NCBI GenBank assembly: GCA_025966175.1
Contig: JAOPVN010000266.1
Coordinates: forward strand, 1 to 23,815
Direction: 5' to 3'
DNA length: 23,815 bases
Source of the DNA: Modestobacter sp.
GTDB taxonomy: Bacteria; Actinomycetota; Actinomycetes; Mycobacteriales; Geodermatophilaceae
Position 1 is the stretch's first letter; every line of letters begins with the position of its first letter. Under the pieces are notes generated by a model. That model did no database searches, had not been told where the DNA came from, and saw nothing but the letters and a program-made list of their open reading frames with translations. Made by a program: the position numbers and the translations under genes. This document shows positions 14,436 through 21,955 of the stretch, piece after piece.

Positions 14436-14535
14436 CCAGCAGCGACCCCGGGCCGGCGGGACCCCGGGCCGGCGGGACCCCGGGCCAGCAGCGACCCCGG
14501 GCCAGCAGCGACCCCGGGCCGGCCGTGACCCCGGA
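14436..14535. repeat. GC-rich tandem repeat, 16-17 bp units
   Basis: About six units of the form CCAGCAGCGACCCCGGG or CCGGCGGGACCCCGGG alternate across 100 nt. The repeat separates the GH15-like fragment from the AraC-like fragment and probably arose by slippage or recombination at a deletion junction. Confidence 0.9.
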
Positions 14536-14696
14536 AGAGCCTCGCCCTGAGCCTCGGCTTCACGCACGCGGCCCACTTCTCCCGGGCGTTCAAAGACCGC
14601 TACGGGCTCCTGCCGAGCCGGCACCGCGAGCAGGCCCTGGCCGGCCCGGACGGGGTCCCGGCACCTCGGGACCGACCCCCGCCGTGCGCACGCTGA
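14529..14696 (+). pseudogene. C-terminal HTH fragment of an AraC-family regulator
   Basis: The frame reads SLALSLGFTHAAHFSRAFKD followed by RYGLLPSRHREQALAG and ends at TGA 14694-14696. This is the second helix-turn-helix of AraC/XylS regulators ('iAlxlGFxxxshFsRaFkrxfGxxPsxyR'). A stop codon (14526-14528) precedes it in frame, so no regulator upstream is intact. It is a truncated remnant without a start codon, ending in a Pro/Arg-rich tail. Confidence 0.65.
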
Positions 14697-14700
14697 CGAC

Positions 14701-14982
14701 TCATCGCGGCGACGGTCGCGAGCCAGGGCCGTTGTGCTCGTCGGACACCGGGGAGGTCCGGTGCGAGCGGCGTCCGTGCGCCACCCGGACGGCGAACTGG
14801 CGCGTGCGCCGCGGGACCGCCGGCCCTCGGCCGTGACGCCTCATGCCCGCCGGGGGCCGCCGTCGCGCGAGCCGCGCCCCTCTCCGTTCTCGTTCCCAGC
14901 GCGCGGTGGTGCTGCGGGCCAGCGCGGCCACCCCGGCCGAGACCACCAGGAACACGACGGTGATCGATGTCAGCGTCCACAT
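14701..14982 (-). CDS. Possible small membrane protein, 93 aa
   Basis: The frame opens with MWTLTSITVVFLVVSAGVAA, one clear transmembrane segment at residues 3-21, followed by a strongly basic tail (ARWERERRGARLARRRPPAG). A GGAGGT lies eight nt before the ATG, which is the best support for translation. No family is recognised. The Arg-rich tail could be an artefact of GC-rich sequence, and the zone around it is decayed, so coding status is open. Confidence 0.45.
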   Translation of the reverse strand: MWTLTSITVVFLVVSAGVAALARSTTARWERERRGARLARRRPPAGMRRHGRGPAVPRRTRQFAVRVAHGRRSHRTSPVSDEHNGPGSRPSPR

Positions 14983-15339
14983 GCGGCTGCACCTCCGGAC
15001 CGGCCGCGCGGCTCCGGCACCCGGAGTCGCGCGGCGACGTGCCGACGGTCCCGCCCGTCGGTCCGAGCGACAAGACACCGAGATCCGGTACGACATCAAC
15101 CGTTATGAAGCGGACCACTCCGAGCCGGCCTCGGAGCAGTAGCCGACCGCACTCGTCGCCGATCCGAGCAGGCCCGCACCAGGGCACTCGTCGTCCCGGG
15201 GTCGGGCCGGGCGGCGGCGCCGTCGAGGGCGCCGTCGAGGGCGCGGCGCTCCGGCGTACCGCCTCGGCCTGGGCGGCCACCGGCTCCGGGAGCGCCTCGT
15301 CCGGATCGGACCCTGGCCTGCGGGCCCTGGCCTTCGACG
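14983..15339. other. Region without a recognisable gene
   Basis: No convincing reading frame is seen. It contains a perfect 7-bp hairpin CTCCGAG-CCGGC-CTCGGAG (15118-15136) without a T run, and a short tandem duplication of GGCGCCGTCGAG near 15220-15240. It may hold the promoter of the small membrane protein and the lost 5' part of the DUF1905 gene. Confidence 0.5.
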
Positions 15340-15588
15340 CCGAGGAGAGCCTCCAGTTGCACTCGGTCAGCGCGGCGGTGACCTACGACTGGGGGATGAT
15401 CCCGATCCGGGCGCGGGTCGGCGCCACGGAGTGGACCACCTCACTGTTCCCCGAGGACGGCGGCTACGTCCTGCCGGTGAAGGACGCGGTGCGCCGGGCG
15501 GGCGGCTCGAGGAGGGCGACACCGTCACGGTGCGGCTGACCGTGGCCGACCGGGGGCGAGGTCAGAACCCGGTGAAGAAACGCAGGTA
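15340..15588 (+). pseudogene. Frameshifted DUF1905 domain gene
   Basis: The frame reads LHSVSAAVTYDWGMIPIRAR, then VGATEWTTSLFPEDGGYVLP and VKDAVRRAGG, the conserved core of DUF1905 ('TSLFPkdGgYlLPvKdaVRra'). At about 15507-15512 the match moves to another frame, LEEGDTVTVRLTVADRG, and ends at TAG 15586-15588. A single indel in the run around ggcgggcggctcg explains this. No start codon is evident upstream. The 3' end overlaps the end of the convergent alpha/beta hydrolase by 27 nt. Either a pseudogene or a sequencing error. Confidence 0.65.
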
Positions 15589-16443
15589 GTGCGCCGCTAG
15601 CTCGTCGGGCGACTCCTCGGCCAGCTGGTGACCCCACGGCAGGATCACGCCCCGGACGTCGTCGGCCACCTCGCGCATCTGTCGCTCGTTGTCCGCGCCG
15701 ATGAAGTACTCGCTGCCCACGGCGAGCACCGGCATCGGCAGCTTCGTCCGCGCCGCTTCCCGGTTCTGCTCGGCGTCGGTCAGCGTCGCCCGGTAGATCT
15801 CGCACATGCAGCGGATGCCGCCGGGTGAGGAGTAGCAGCGGACGTACTCGTCGAGGGCGTCCGGAGTGATCGCGCTCGGGTCGTGCGTCTCGTGCTTCAT
15901 GAAGTAGGAGAAGTACTCCCGCTCCTTGCCGGAGATGAGGAACTCGGGGAACTCGGGCACCGAGTAGAAGTTGATGTGCCACAGCCACACGAAACTGCGG
16001 ACGTTCTCGGCGGTGAGGAACGAGTACTCCTCCAGCCCGAAGCCGGGCAGGATCATCTCCTGGTAGACCAGCTGCTGCACCCGGTCGGGATGGGTGGCGG
16101 CGAGCTGGTAGGCCGCGGCCGCGCCCCAGTCCTCCCCCACCACCCGGTACCGCTCGTGGCCCAGTCCGGCCATCAGCGCCGCGAAGTCCTCCGCGACGGT
16201 GCGCATGTCGAACCCGCCCGCGGTGTGCTGGGAGTCGCCCAGCCCGCGCATGTCCGGCACGACCACCCGGTGGTGCGTCATGAGGAGCGGGAGGACGTGC
16301 CGCCAGTGGTAGGACGTCTTGGGCACCCCGTGCAGCAGGAGCACCGGCTCACCCTCGCCCGCGGTGAGGTAGTGCAGCCGGACCCCGTTGACGAGGGCCC
16401 GGCCGTGCCGGACCAGTTCGCCGTTCTGGTCGACGATCCTCAC
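15562..16443 (-). CDS. Alpha/beta hydrolase, epoxide hydrolase/haloacetate dehalogenase-like
   Basis: This 293-aa alpha/beta-hydrolase fold protein has the oxyanion HG motif in VLLLHGVPKTSYHWRHVLP, DMRGLGDS after strand 4, the nucleophile elbow VVGEDWGAA with Asp105, and a C-terminal catalytic His in LPWGHQLAEESPDELA. An Asp nucleophile rather than Ser points to the epoxide hydrolase/dehalogenase branch instead of esterases. The cap region (FVWLWHINFYSVPEFPEFLI) is of normal size. GTG 16443 is chosen because AGGAG sits eight nt upstream; the longer frame would translate a 15-bp tandem repeat. It follows otsB by 90 nt on the same strand, but its chemistry does not obviously belong to trehalose metabolism. 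Confidence 0.87.
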   Translation of the reverse strand: MRIVDQNGELVRHGRALVNGVRLHYLTAGEGEPVLLLHGVPKTSYHWRHVLPLLMTHHRVVVPDMRGLGDSQHTAGGFDMRTVAEDFAALMAGLGHERYRVVGEDWGAAAAYQLAATHPDRVQQLVYQEMILPGFGLEEYSFLTAENVRSFVWLWHINFYSVPEFPEFLISGKEREYFSYFMKHETHDPSAITPDALDEYVRCYSSPGGIRCMCEIYRATLTDAEQNREAARTKLPMPVLAVGSEYFIGADNERQMREVADDVRGVILPWGHQLAEESPDELAAHYLRFFTGF

Positions 16444-16459
16444 CAGCCAGCTCCTCTCG

Positions 16460-16499
16460 GGTCCTGCCGGTTCTGGTCCTGCCGGTTCTGGTCCTGCCG
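16460..16499. repeat. 15-bp tandem repeat
   Basis: Two full copies of GGTCCTGCCGGTTCT and most of a third lie between the otsB stop and the hydrolase ribosome binding site. Confidence 0.9.
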
Positions 16500-16533
16500 A
16501 GGCGGCACGGGACGCCGGGTCCACCGCGGCCGG

Positions 16534-17514
16534 TCAGAAGTCGTGGGCCTCGTCGTAGCCGAGGTCCGCGGAGCGCGCGTCCTGGCCGCCGCCCACCGGC
16601 GCACCGCCGCGTTCCTCACCGGGCGCGGGGCCGGGGGCGTCGTGCCCGGCCCGAGCACGACCGGTCTCCTCGTGGGCCAGGTCGTAGCCGTAGTCGCCCG
16701 GGGGCTCCACCGGGGAGTCCGCGAGCCGACGGAGGAAGTCGAGCACCCCCCGCGGGCCGTCCAGCACCAGGTCGGCGGTGGCCAGCAACTCCGGCGGGGC
16801 CTCCTCCGATCGGACGGCCACCCGGAGCCCGTCGCGTCCGCCCGCAGCGAGCTCCGCCACCGCGGCGAACGCGGGCAGATCACCGAGGTCGTCACCGACG
16901 ACCACCACCGCCCGGGCGCCGGACTCGGCGACGACCCGCCGGACGGCGTCCCCCTTGTCGCTGGGCACCGGCGGACGGAGCTCCCAGACCAGCTTCCCCG
17001 GGATGAGCTCCAGGCCGTGCTGCTCGGCGATCTGCCGCGCGGTGCGGTCGATCGGCTCGGTCCAGCGGTCCCGGTCGGGGACCCGACGCGTGTGCACCGC
17101 GACCGAGTAGACCTTGTCCTCCAGCCAGGCGCCGCTGTCCCGCACGGCCGGGGAACCGCGCAGCGCCGCGGCGGCCGCGGCGACCGCGGGTCGTGCCGCC
17201 TCCAGCCGCGGGTCCACCCGGACCTGGCCGTCGCGCATCTCCTGCAGCCCGTACAGCCCGAGGTAGCGCACCCCGGGGGCCGCAGCGTGCTCACCCAGGT
17301 AGGCGGCCGGCCGGCCGGAGACCAGGGCGACGGCGGCGAACCGCCGTGCCAGCGGCCCGAGCAGCTCCACCACCCCCTGCAGCGGCCGGGCCGCCTGCGG
17401 GTCGTCCACCACCGGGCTGAGCGTGCCGTCGAAGTCCAGACACAGGGCGACCTCCTGCGACCGGCCTCCCAGCGCCCGGGCCGCCTGCTCGACGGTGACG
17501 GTGCCCGCGGTCAC
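16534..17514 (-). CDS. otsB: Trehalose-6-phosphate phosphatase
   Basis: This 326-aa HAD-superfamily phosphatase has motif I LCLDFDGTLSPVVDDP (Asp27, Asp29), VALVSGRPAAYLGEH (motif II), the lysine segment DKVYSVAVHTRR and WELRPPVPSDKGDAV, and motif IV VVVGDDLGDLPAF. This is the OtsB pattern, dephosphorylating trehalose 6-phosphate to trehalose. A low-complexity tail of about 65 residues (PGDYGYDLAHEETGRARAG and Gly/Pro-rich sequence) follows the normal end of the domain. GTG 17514 overlaps the stop of the GH65 C-terminal segment as GTGA, so translation is coupled to the phosphorylase frame, even though that frame carries an upstream stop. A longer overlapping frame to 20631 is a shadow of the GH65 gene. 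Confidence 0.9.
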   Translation of the reverse strand: MTAGTVTVEQAARALGGRSQEVALCLDFDGTLSPVVDDPQAARPLQGVVELLGPLARRFAAVALVSGRPAAYLGEHAAAPGVRYLGLYGLQEMRDGQVRVDPRLEAARPAVAAAAAALRGSPAVRDSGAWLEDKVYSVAVHTRRVPDRDRWTEPIDRTARQIAEQHGLELIPGKLVWELRPPVPSDKGDAVRRVVAESGARAVVVVGDDLGDLPAFAAVAELAAGGRDGLRVAVRSEEAPPELLATADLVLDGPRGVLDFLRRLADSPVEPPGDYGYDLAHEETGRARAGHDAPGPAPGEERGGAPVGGGQDARSADLGYDEAHDF

Positions 17515-17819
17515 GGTGCGTGCTCCAGCAGGAGCTCGCGCTCCTGCCCCGGCGCCAACTCGACGGCCTGGCCGTGCACGAGGAGGTTGACGGGGCTGGT
17601 GCCGCCCGGTCGCACGCCGAGCCGGATGCGGTCCTCGGCCAGGTCGACGTCCACGCGTTGGCCGCGGTAGTGGACGCTGAACCGCAGCTGCTTGACCTCC
17701 GGCGGCAGCGCCGGGTCGAAGCGGAGCGCCGGCCCGAGCGCACGCATGCCGGTGAGGCACCGCAGCACGATGTCCACCGTCCCCGCCATCGCCCCCAGGT
17801 GGATGCCCTCGGCCGTGGT
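17511..17819 (-). pseudogene. GH65 C-terminal domain, separated by an in-frame stop
   Basis: Immediately after the TGA at 17820-17822, in the same frame, the sequence continues TTAEGIHLGAMAGTVDIVLR and then CLTGMRALGPALRFDPALPP, which is the normal continuation of GH65 phosphorylases ('DxQGGTTAEGIHLGAMAGTVD'), through the C-terminal beta-sandwich to its end at 17511. A possible internal ATG (17789) has no strong ribosome binding site. Conservation up to the coupled otsB start indicates a very recent nonsense change, readthrough, or a base-call error. Confidence 0.8.
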
Positions 17820-20744
17820 TCAGCCCTGGACGTCGGAGATGTCGCTCTCCAGCGCGTGCTGGAGGAAGCGCCAGGCCTCGTCGGGGCGGGAGCGGGCCAG
17901 CACCCAGGCGCTGACCACGCCGCTCAAGGTGGACCCGTGCGAGGTCCGCTCCAGGTGGTAGTCGACGGTCCGACCGAGCTGCTCGGCGCTCACGTCGTAG
18001 CCCAGGTTGTGCAGCAGACCCCGCAGCTCGTCGCGGGAGAGCAGGAACAGCAGCATGAGGACGTCGGCCTGCTTGGCGAGCTTGTACCGGTTGGTGCTGT
18101 CGCCCTCGGCCTCCAGGAGCCGGTCCAGCCGCTGGATGTTGCCGTAGCGCTCCCGGTATCCCTCCCAGTCGAACTCGGGCAGTGCCTCGTAACCCTCGAA
18201 CTGGGTCATGATCCCGTCGGCGTGGAAGACCACCTTCATCTTCCGGCTGATGTCCCGCCAGCGGGCCAGTTCCTCGTCCCGCAGTTCGAGCTCCTGGACG
18301 AGTTCCTGCCGGTAGTGCGGCGGCAGGACGTCCAGCGTCTCCAGCGCCCGTTGCAGCACCCACACCGCCATGACGTTGGTGTAGGTGTTGTTGCGCAGCC
18401 CGGGCTCGTCGGAGTCCGGGTACGCCTCGTGGTACTCGTCCGGGCCCACCACGCCGTGGATCTCGTACCGGTCCTCGTCGGCGTTGTACGTGGTGGCGCT
18501 CGACCAGAACCGCGCGATCTCGATCAGCAGTTCCGCGCCGGTGAAGCGCAGGAACGACGTGCTCCCGGTGACCATGTAGTGCTGCCACACGTTGTAGGCG
18601 ATGGCGATGTTGACGTGCCGCTGGTTCTGCGAGTGGTCGGGCAGCCAGCGGCCCGACTTCGGGTTGAGGTGGAGTTCCTGGGTCTCCTCGCGGCCGGTGG
18701 CACCGCTCTGCCACGGGAACATCGCACCCTCGTACCCCGCGGCACGGGCCGCGGCGCGGGCCACGCCCAGCCGGGCGTGCCGGTACTGGAGGAGTGCGCC
18801 GGCCAGGTTGGGGCGTTCGAAGTTGAGGAACGGGAAGATGAACATCTCGTCCCAGAAGACGTGGCCCCGGTAGGCCTCCCCGTGCCAGCCCCGCGCGGGG
18901 ACGCCGACGTCCAGGTGCTGCGTGTGCGGGGAGACGGTCTGCAGCAGGTGGAAGATGTGCAGGTGCAGGACCGTCTCGGTCCACTCGTTGGCGCTGTCGA
19001 GCTGGATGTCGAACCGGTTCCAGAGGGTGTTCCACGCCCCCTCGTGCCGGGTCAGCAGCGCGGCGAAGTCCTCCGCGGTCGTCACGACGAGCCGGGCGTC
19101 GTCGCGGCTCTCGGAGATCCCGCGGTCCTTCGACGTGTGCAGCGCGACGGTCTTCTCGATGCTGGCCGAACGCCCCTCCGCGAGCTCGAGGGCCAGTTCC
19201 TGGGCGATGAACCCGGGCTCCTCGACCAGCCGCCGGTCGACGTCCACCCGCTGTCCGTCCCGCAGCACCCTCGTGCGCGCTGCCAGTGCCACGCGTACAT
19301 GTGACTGCAGGGTCTCGACCTGCAGGTCGACGGTCTCGGAGTCGACCTCGCCCTGCCCCAGGACCTGCAGGTGGCGGCCGTTGAGGTCGCGGTAGCGCTT
19401 GACGCCTGCGTTCACCACGCGGCCGTCGATCCCGGAGGAGACCTCGAGCCGGCCCGTCCAGTTCTCCGCCGTGAAGGTGGTCTCCAGGCCCGCGAGGTGT
19501 TCGTCCTTCATGCTGACGAACCGCCGTTGGGTCATGCTGGTGCGCCGTCCCTCGGCGTCCTGCCAGGTCAGGTGCCGGGTCAGCATCCCGCGGCGCATGT
19601 CCAGCTCGAAGCGATGGTCGACGACGTCGGAGCGCCGGGCGTCGAACCAGTCGCCGCCGGAGATCCGGAAGCGCAGCGGCAGCCAGTTCGGGACGTTCAC
19701 CAGGTCCTCGTTCTCGACCAGCCGCCCGGCGACGTTGGTCTCCGCCCGGTCGTACAGGCCGGCGACGTAGGTGCCGGGGTAGTTGACGTCGTCGGCCTCG
19801 GCCTCGGGCAGGGCACCGCGGGTCACCAGGTACCCGTTGCCCAGCGCGCACAGCGCCTCCCGCAGCCCCTGCCTCGCGGGGTCGAACGAGTCGTACACCA
19901 GCGTCCAGACGCTCGGCGGCTGCTGCGTGTGCCGGTTCCTGATCTCGGCGGCGGCCCGGCGCTCCTCGAGCCGTCCCTGGGCCAGGGCCCGGCGGGAGAC
20001 GTCGTCCAGCGTCGTGACGACGAGGTCCGCACCCGCCTCCATCAGCAGGTCGCGGTCGTCCAGCCTGGCCACGCCCAGCGCGGCCATCCCCGCCGCCTTG
20101 GCGGCCTGGATCCCGCTGCTGGCGTCCTCCGTGACGAAGCAGTCGGCCGGGTCCACGCCGAGCTCCTGAGCCGCGGTCAGGAAGATCTCCGGGTCGGGCT
20201 TGCCCTTGGGGAAGTCGCGGCCGGAGATGTCGGCATCGAACAGTTGGGCCAGCGTCATGCCCTCGTGGATGAAGTCGCACTCGATCCGCTGCTCGGCGGC
20301 GAACAGGTCCAGGCGGATCCGTTCCAGGAAGAGCTTGGCGTTCTTGGACGACGACGCGGCCGCGACGAGGATCCCGTCCGACTTGACGTCCAGGATGAAC
20401 CGCAGGGCATCCGGAAAGGCCATGAAGCGGCCCTCGTCGATGAGCTTGATGACGTGCTCCTGCTTGCCGGCCGCGTACTGCTCGATCCGGGAGTCGATGT
20501 CGGGCACCCCGAAGTACTCCATGGCCGCCCGGGCACCCTCCATGCGTGGCCGGCCGGCCATGACCTCCTGATAGACGGCGGGGGTGAACCGTTCTGCGGT
20601 CCAGCTCGTCCGGTCCCGGATGTCGCTCCACTCGGTCTCCATGAGTGCTCGGAACGCCTCACGCCAGGCCAGTTCGTGCGGGGAGTCGACCAGGACCCCG
20701 TCCACATCGAAGATCGCTCCGCGGAATCCAGCCGGGTGGGTCAT
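17820..20744 (-). CDS. Beta-phosphoglucomutase-like HAD / GH65 phosphorylase fusion (C-terminus cut by TGA)
   Basis: This 974-aa fusion has an N-terminal HAD domain (about 7-245): FDVDGVLVDS (Asp13, Asp15), AAASSSKNAK, KGKPDPEIF and TEDASSGIQAA, as in beta-phosphoglucomutase. After a linker (about 250-278) the GH65 domain begins (VWTLVYDSFDPARQGLREAL). It has HVFWDEMFIFPFLNFERP, the general acid Glu770 in VVGPDEYHEAYPDSDEPG, NNTYTNVMAVWVL and a phosphate-binding HGSTLSGVV segment. Together these would phosphorolyse an alpha-glucoside (trehalose, kojibiose or maltose type; not distinguishable here) to beta-glucose-1-phosphate and isomerise it to glucose-6-phosphate. The frame ends at TGA 17820 where a conserved Gly is expected; the missing about 100 residues follow in frame. 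ATG 20744 has AAAGGAAGA upstream. Mycobacterial OtsB1 combines similar domains. Confidence 0.88.
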   Translation of the reverse strand: MTHPAGFRGAIFDVDGVLVDSPHELAWREAFRALMETEWSDIRDRTSWTAERFTPAVYQEVMAGRPRMEGARAAMEYFGVPDIDSRIEQYAAGKQEHVIKLIDEGRFMAFPDALRFILDVKSDGILVAAASSSKNAKLFLERIRLDLFAAEQRIECDFIHEGMTLAQLFDADISGRDFPKGKPDPEIFLTAAQELGVDPADCFVTEDASSGIQAAKAAGMAALGVARLDDRDLLMEAGADLVVTTLDDVSRRALAQGRLEERRAAAEIRNRHTQQPPSVWTLVYDSFDPARQGLREALCALGNGYLVTRGALPEAEADDVNYPGTYVAGLYDRAETNVAGRLVENEDLVNVPNWLPLRFRISGGDWFDARRSDVVDHRFELDMRRGMLTRHLTWQDAEGRRTSMTQRRFVSMKDEHLAGLETTFTAENWTGRLEVSSGIDGRVVNAGVKRYRDLNGRHLQVLGQGEVDSETVDLQVETLQSHVRVALAARTRVLRDGQRVDVDRRLVEEPGFIAQELALELAEGRSASIEKTVALHTSKDRGISESRDDARLVVTTAEDFAALLTRHEGAWNTLWNRFDIQLDSANEWTETVLHLHIFHLLQTVSPHTQHLDVGVPARGWHGEAYRGHVFWDEMFIFPFLNFERPNLAGALLQYRHARLGVARAAARAAGYEGAMFPWQSGATGREETQELHLNPKSGRWLPDHSQNQRHVNIAIAYNVWQHYMVTGSTSFLRFTGAELLIEIARFWSSATTYNADEDRYEIHGVVGPDEYHEAYPDSDEPGLRNNTYTNVMAVWVLQRALETLDVLPPHYRQELVQELELRDEELARWRDISRKMKVVFHADGIMTQFEGYEALPEFDWEGYRERYGNIQRLDRLLEAEGDSTNRYKLAKQADVLMLLFLLSRDELRGLLHNLGYDVSAEQLGRTVDYHLERTSHGSTLSGVVSAWVLARSRPDEAWRFLQHALESDISDVQG

Positions 20745-20789
20745 CGGAGTCTTCCTTTGCTCGGGTGCGACCGGCGAGGCCGCCGTGCC

Positions 20790-20810
20790 GGTGACATGTG
20801 CGGTGACATG
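20790..20810. repeat. Direct repeat upstream of the HAD-GH65 gene
   Basis: GGTGACATG occurs at 20790-20798 and again at 20802-20810 (period 12), within the 104-nt gap between the sugar kinase and the HAD-GH65 gene, about 46 nt ahead of its ATG. It could be a regulator half-site pair or chance. Confidence 0.6.
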
Positions 20811-20848
20811 CCGTGGATGCGCGTGGACCTCGTCGGCCACGCACCTGT

Positions 20849-21895
20849 TCAGGTGGTGCGACGTGGGTGGGCAGCTGTCGGCGGGGTGCCGGCGGGTACG
20901 GCGGCAGCCGGCCTCGCGGCGGTGGTCGGCGGCGTGCCGAAGGTGGGCGTCGCCGCCCCCGCGGACCCCCCGGAGGCCCGGGCGGCCTCCACCTCGGCCA
21001 GCGTCGGCGGATCGGCACCCGGACGGGAGCAGGTGATCGCCGCGATGAGGCTGGCCGCGTCCAGGAGGCTGACCAGGCTCGACTCGTCGATGGCCGCCAG
21101 CGCGTCGCGGCGCTGGCCGCCGAGGAGGTCGGCACGACGCAGTCCGTCGAGCAGTCCCGAGGTGAACGAGTCCCCCGCACCGACGGTGTCCACGAGGTCG
21201 ATCGGCGTGGCAGGTCGGTGCAGTTCCAGCCCTGGCGTGACGGCGAAGACGCCGCTGCCACCACGGGTGACGACGACGAGAGCGGGGCCCAGGCCCAGCC
21301 ACTGCCGGGCCACGTCCTCGTCCGCACGGCCGGGATAGAGCCAGTTCAGGTCCTCGTCGCTGACCTTGACCACGTCGGACAGGGTGACCAGGTGCTCGAT
21401 CCCGGGCTGGGCCCGCTCCGGCGTGCCGAGCAGGGCCGGGCGCACGTTGGGGTCGTAGGAGATGGTCACCCGGCCCCGTTCGTGCTCCCGTTCCAGCAGG
21501 TCCTCCACCCTGGCCCGGCCCGGTTCCAGGACCGTGGCCAACGAGCCGGTGTGCAGGCACCGGGTCTCGACCGGCAGCGGCTCCAGGTCACCGATGTCCC
21601 ATTCGATGCGGAAGTCGTAGGTCGCGATCCCGGCCGCCAGGCTGGCCACCGCCAGGCTGGTCTTGCTGTCCGCGCCGGCACCACCGTCGACCTGGACGCC
21701 GCTGGCCTCCAGGTGCGTGAAGACCATCTCCCCGAAGGCGTCCTGCCCCAGCCGCGTCATCAGGATCACCGGGTCCCCCAGCCGGCCCAGGCCGAGGGCG
21801 ACGTTGGCCGGGCTCCCCCCGGGGTGGGCCACCATGGTGCGACTGCCCCGCACGCCGACGAGGTCGACGAGCGCTTCACCGATGACGACGAACAT
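20849..21895 (-). CDS. PfkB-family carbohydrate kinase (fructokinase-like)
   Basis: This 348-aa protein is a ribokinase/PfkB-type sugar kinase. It has FVVIGEALVDLVG at the start, the substrate-binding HPGGSPANVALGLGRLGD, ISYDPNVRPALLG, and the ATP/anion-hole signature DLVDTVGAGDSFTSGLLDG with catalytic base Asp242. This resembles fructokinases, but the sugar is uncertain. The last about 40 residues (GSAGAATPTFGTPPTTAARP and beyond) are Pro/Ala/Thr-rich and exceed the usual 300-310 aa. ATG 21895 has GGAGG eight nt upstream; the frame to 21913 adds only MGRRRR. It lies between the MFS transporter (60 nt upstream) and the phosphorylase fusion, consistent with a sugar uptake and use operon. Confidence 0.9.
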   Translation of the reverse strand: MFVVIGEALVDLVGVRGSRTMVAHPGGSPANVALGLGRLGDPVILMTRLGQDAFGEMVFTHLEASGVQVDGGAGADSKTSLAVASLAAGIATYDFRIEWDIGDLEPLPVETRCLHTGSLATVLEPGRARVEDLLEREHERGRVTISYDPNVRPALLGTPERAQPGIEHLVTLSDVVKVSDEDLNWLYPGRADEDVARQWLGLGPALVVVTRGGSGVFAVTPGLELHRPATPIDLVDTVGAGDSFTSGLLDGLRRADLLGGQRRDALAAIDESSLVSLLDAASLIAAITCSRPGADPPTLAEVEAARASGGSAGAATPTFGTPPTTAARPAAAVPAGTPPTAAHPRRTT

Positions 21896-21955
21896 GCGCC
21901 GCCTCCTCCCCATCGACGGGAACGATGGCGCAGGTCGCGCCCGGTCACGCGCAGG

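Noticed and set aside
15118..15136. Perfect 7-bp hairpin CTCCGAG/CTCGGAG
   Set aside because: It has no T run and no gene ends beside it, so a terminator call is not supported.
17820..17822. TGA as a selenocysteine codon
   Set aside because: Relatives have Gly here, not Cys or Sec, and no selenocysteine insertion hairpin is evident downstream; mutation, error or plain readthrough is simpler.
16534..20631. A 1365-aa minus-strand frame that would extend OtsB upstream
   Set aside because: Its first 1039 residues are a low-complexity shadow of the GH65 gene; OtsB has a proper GTG start coupled at 17514.
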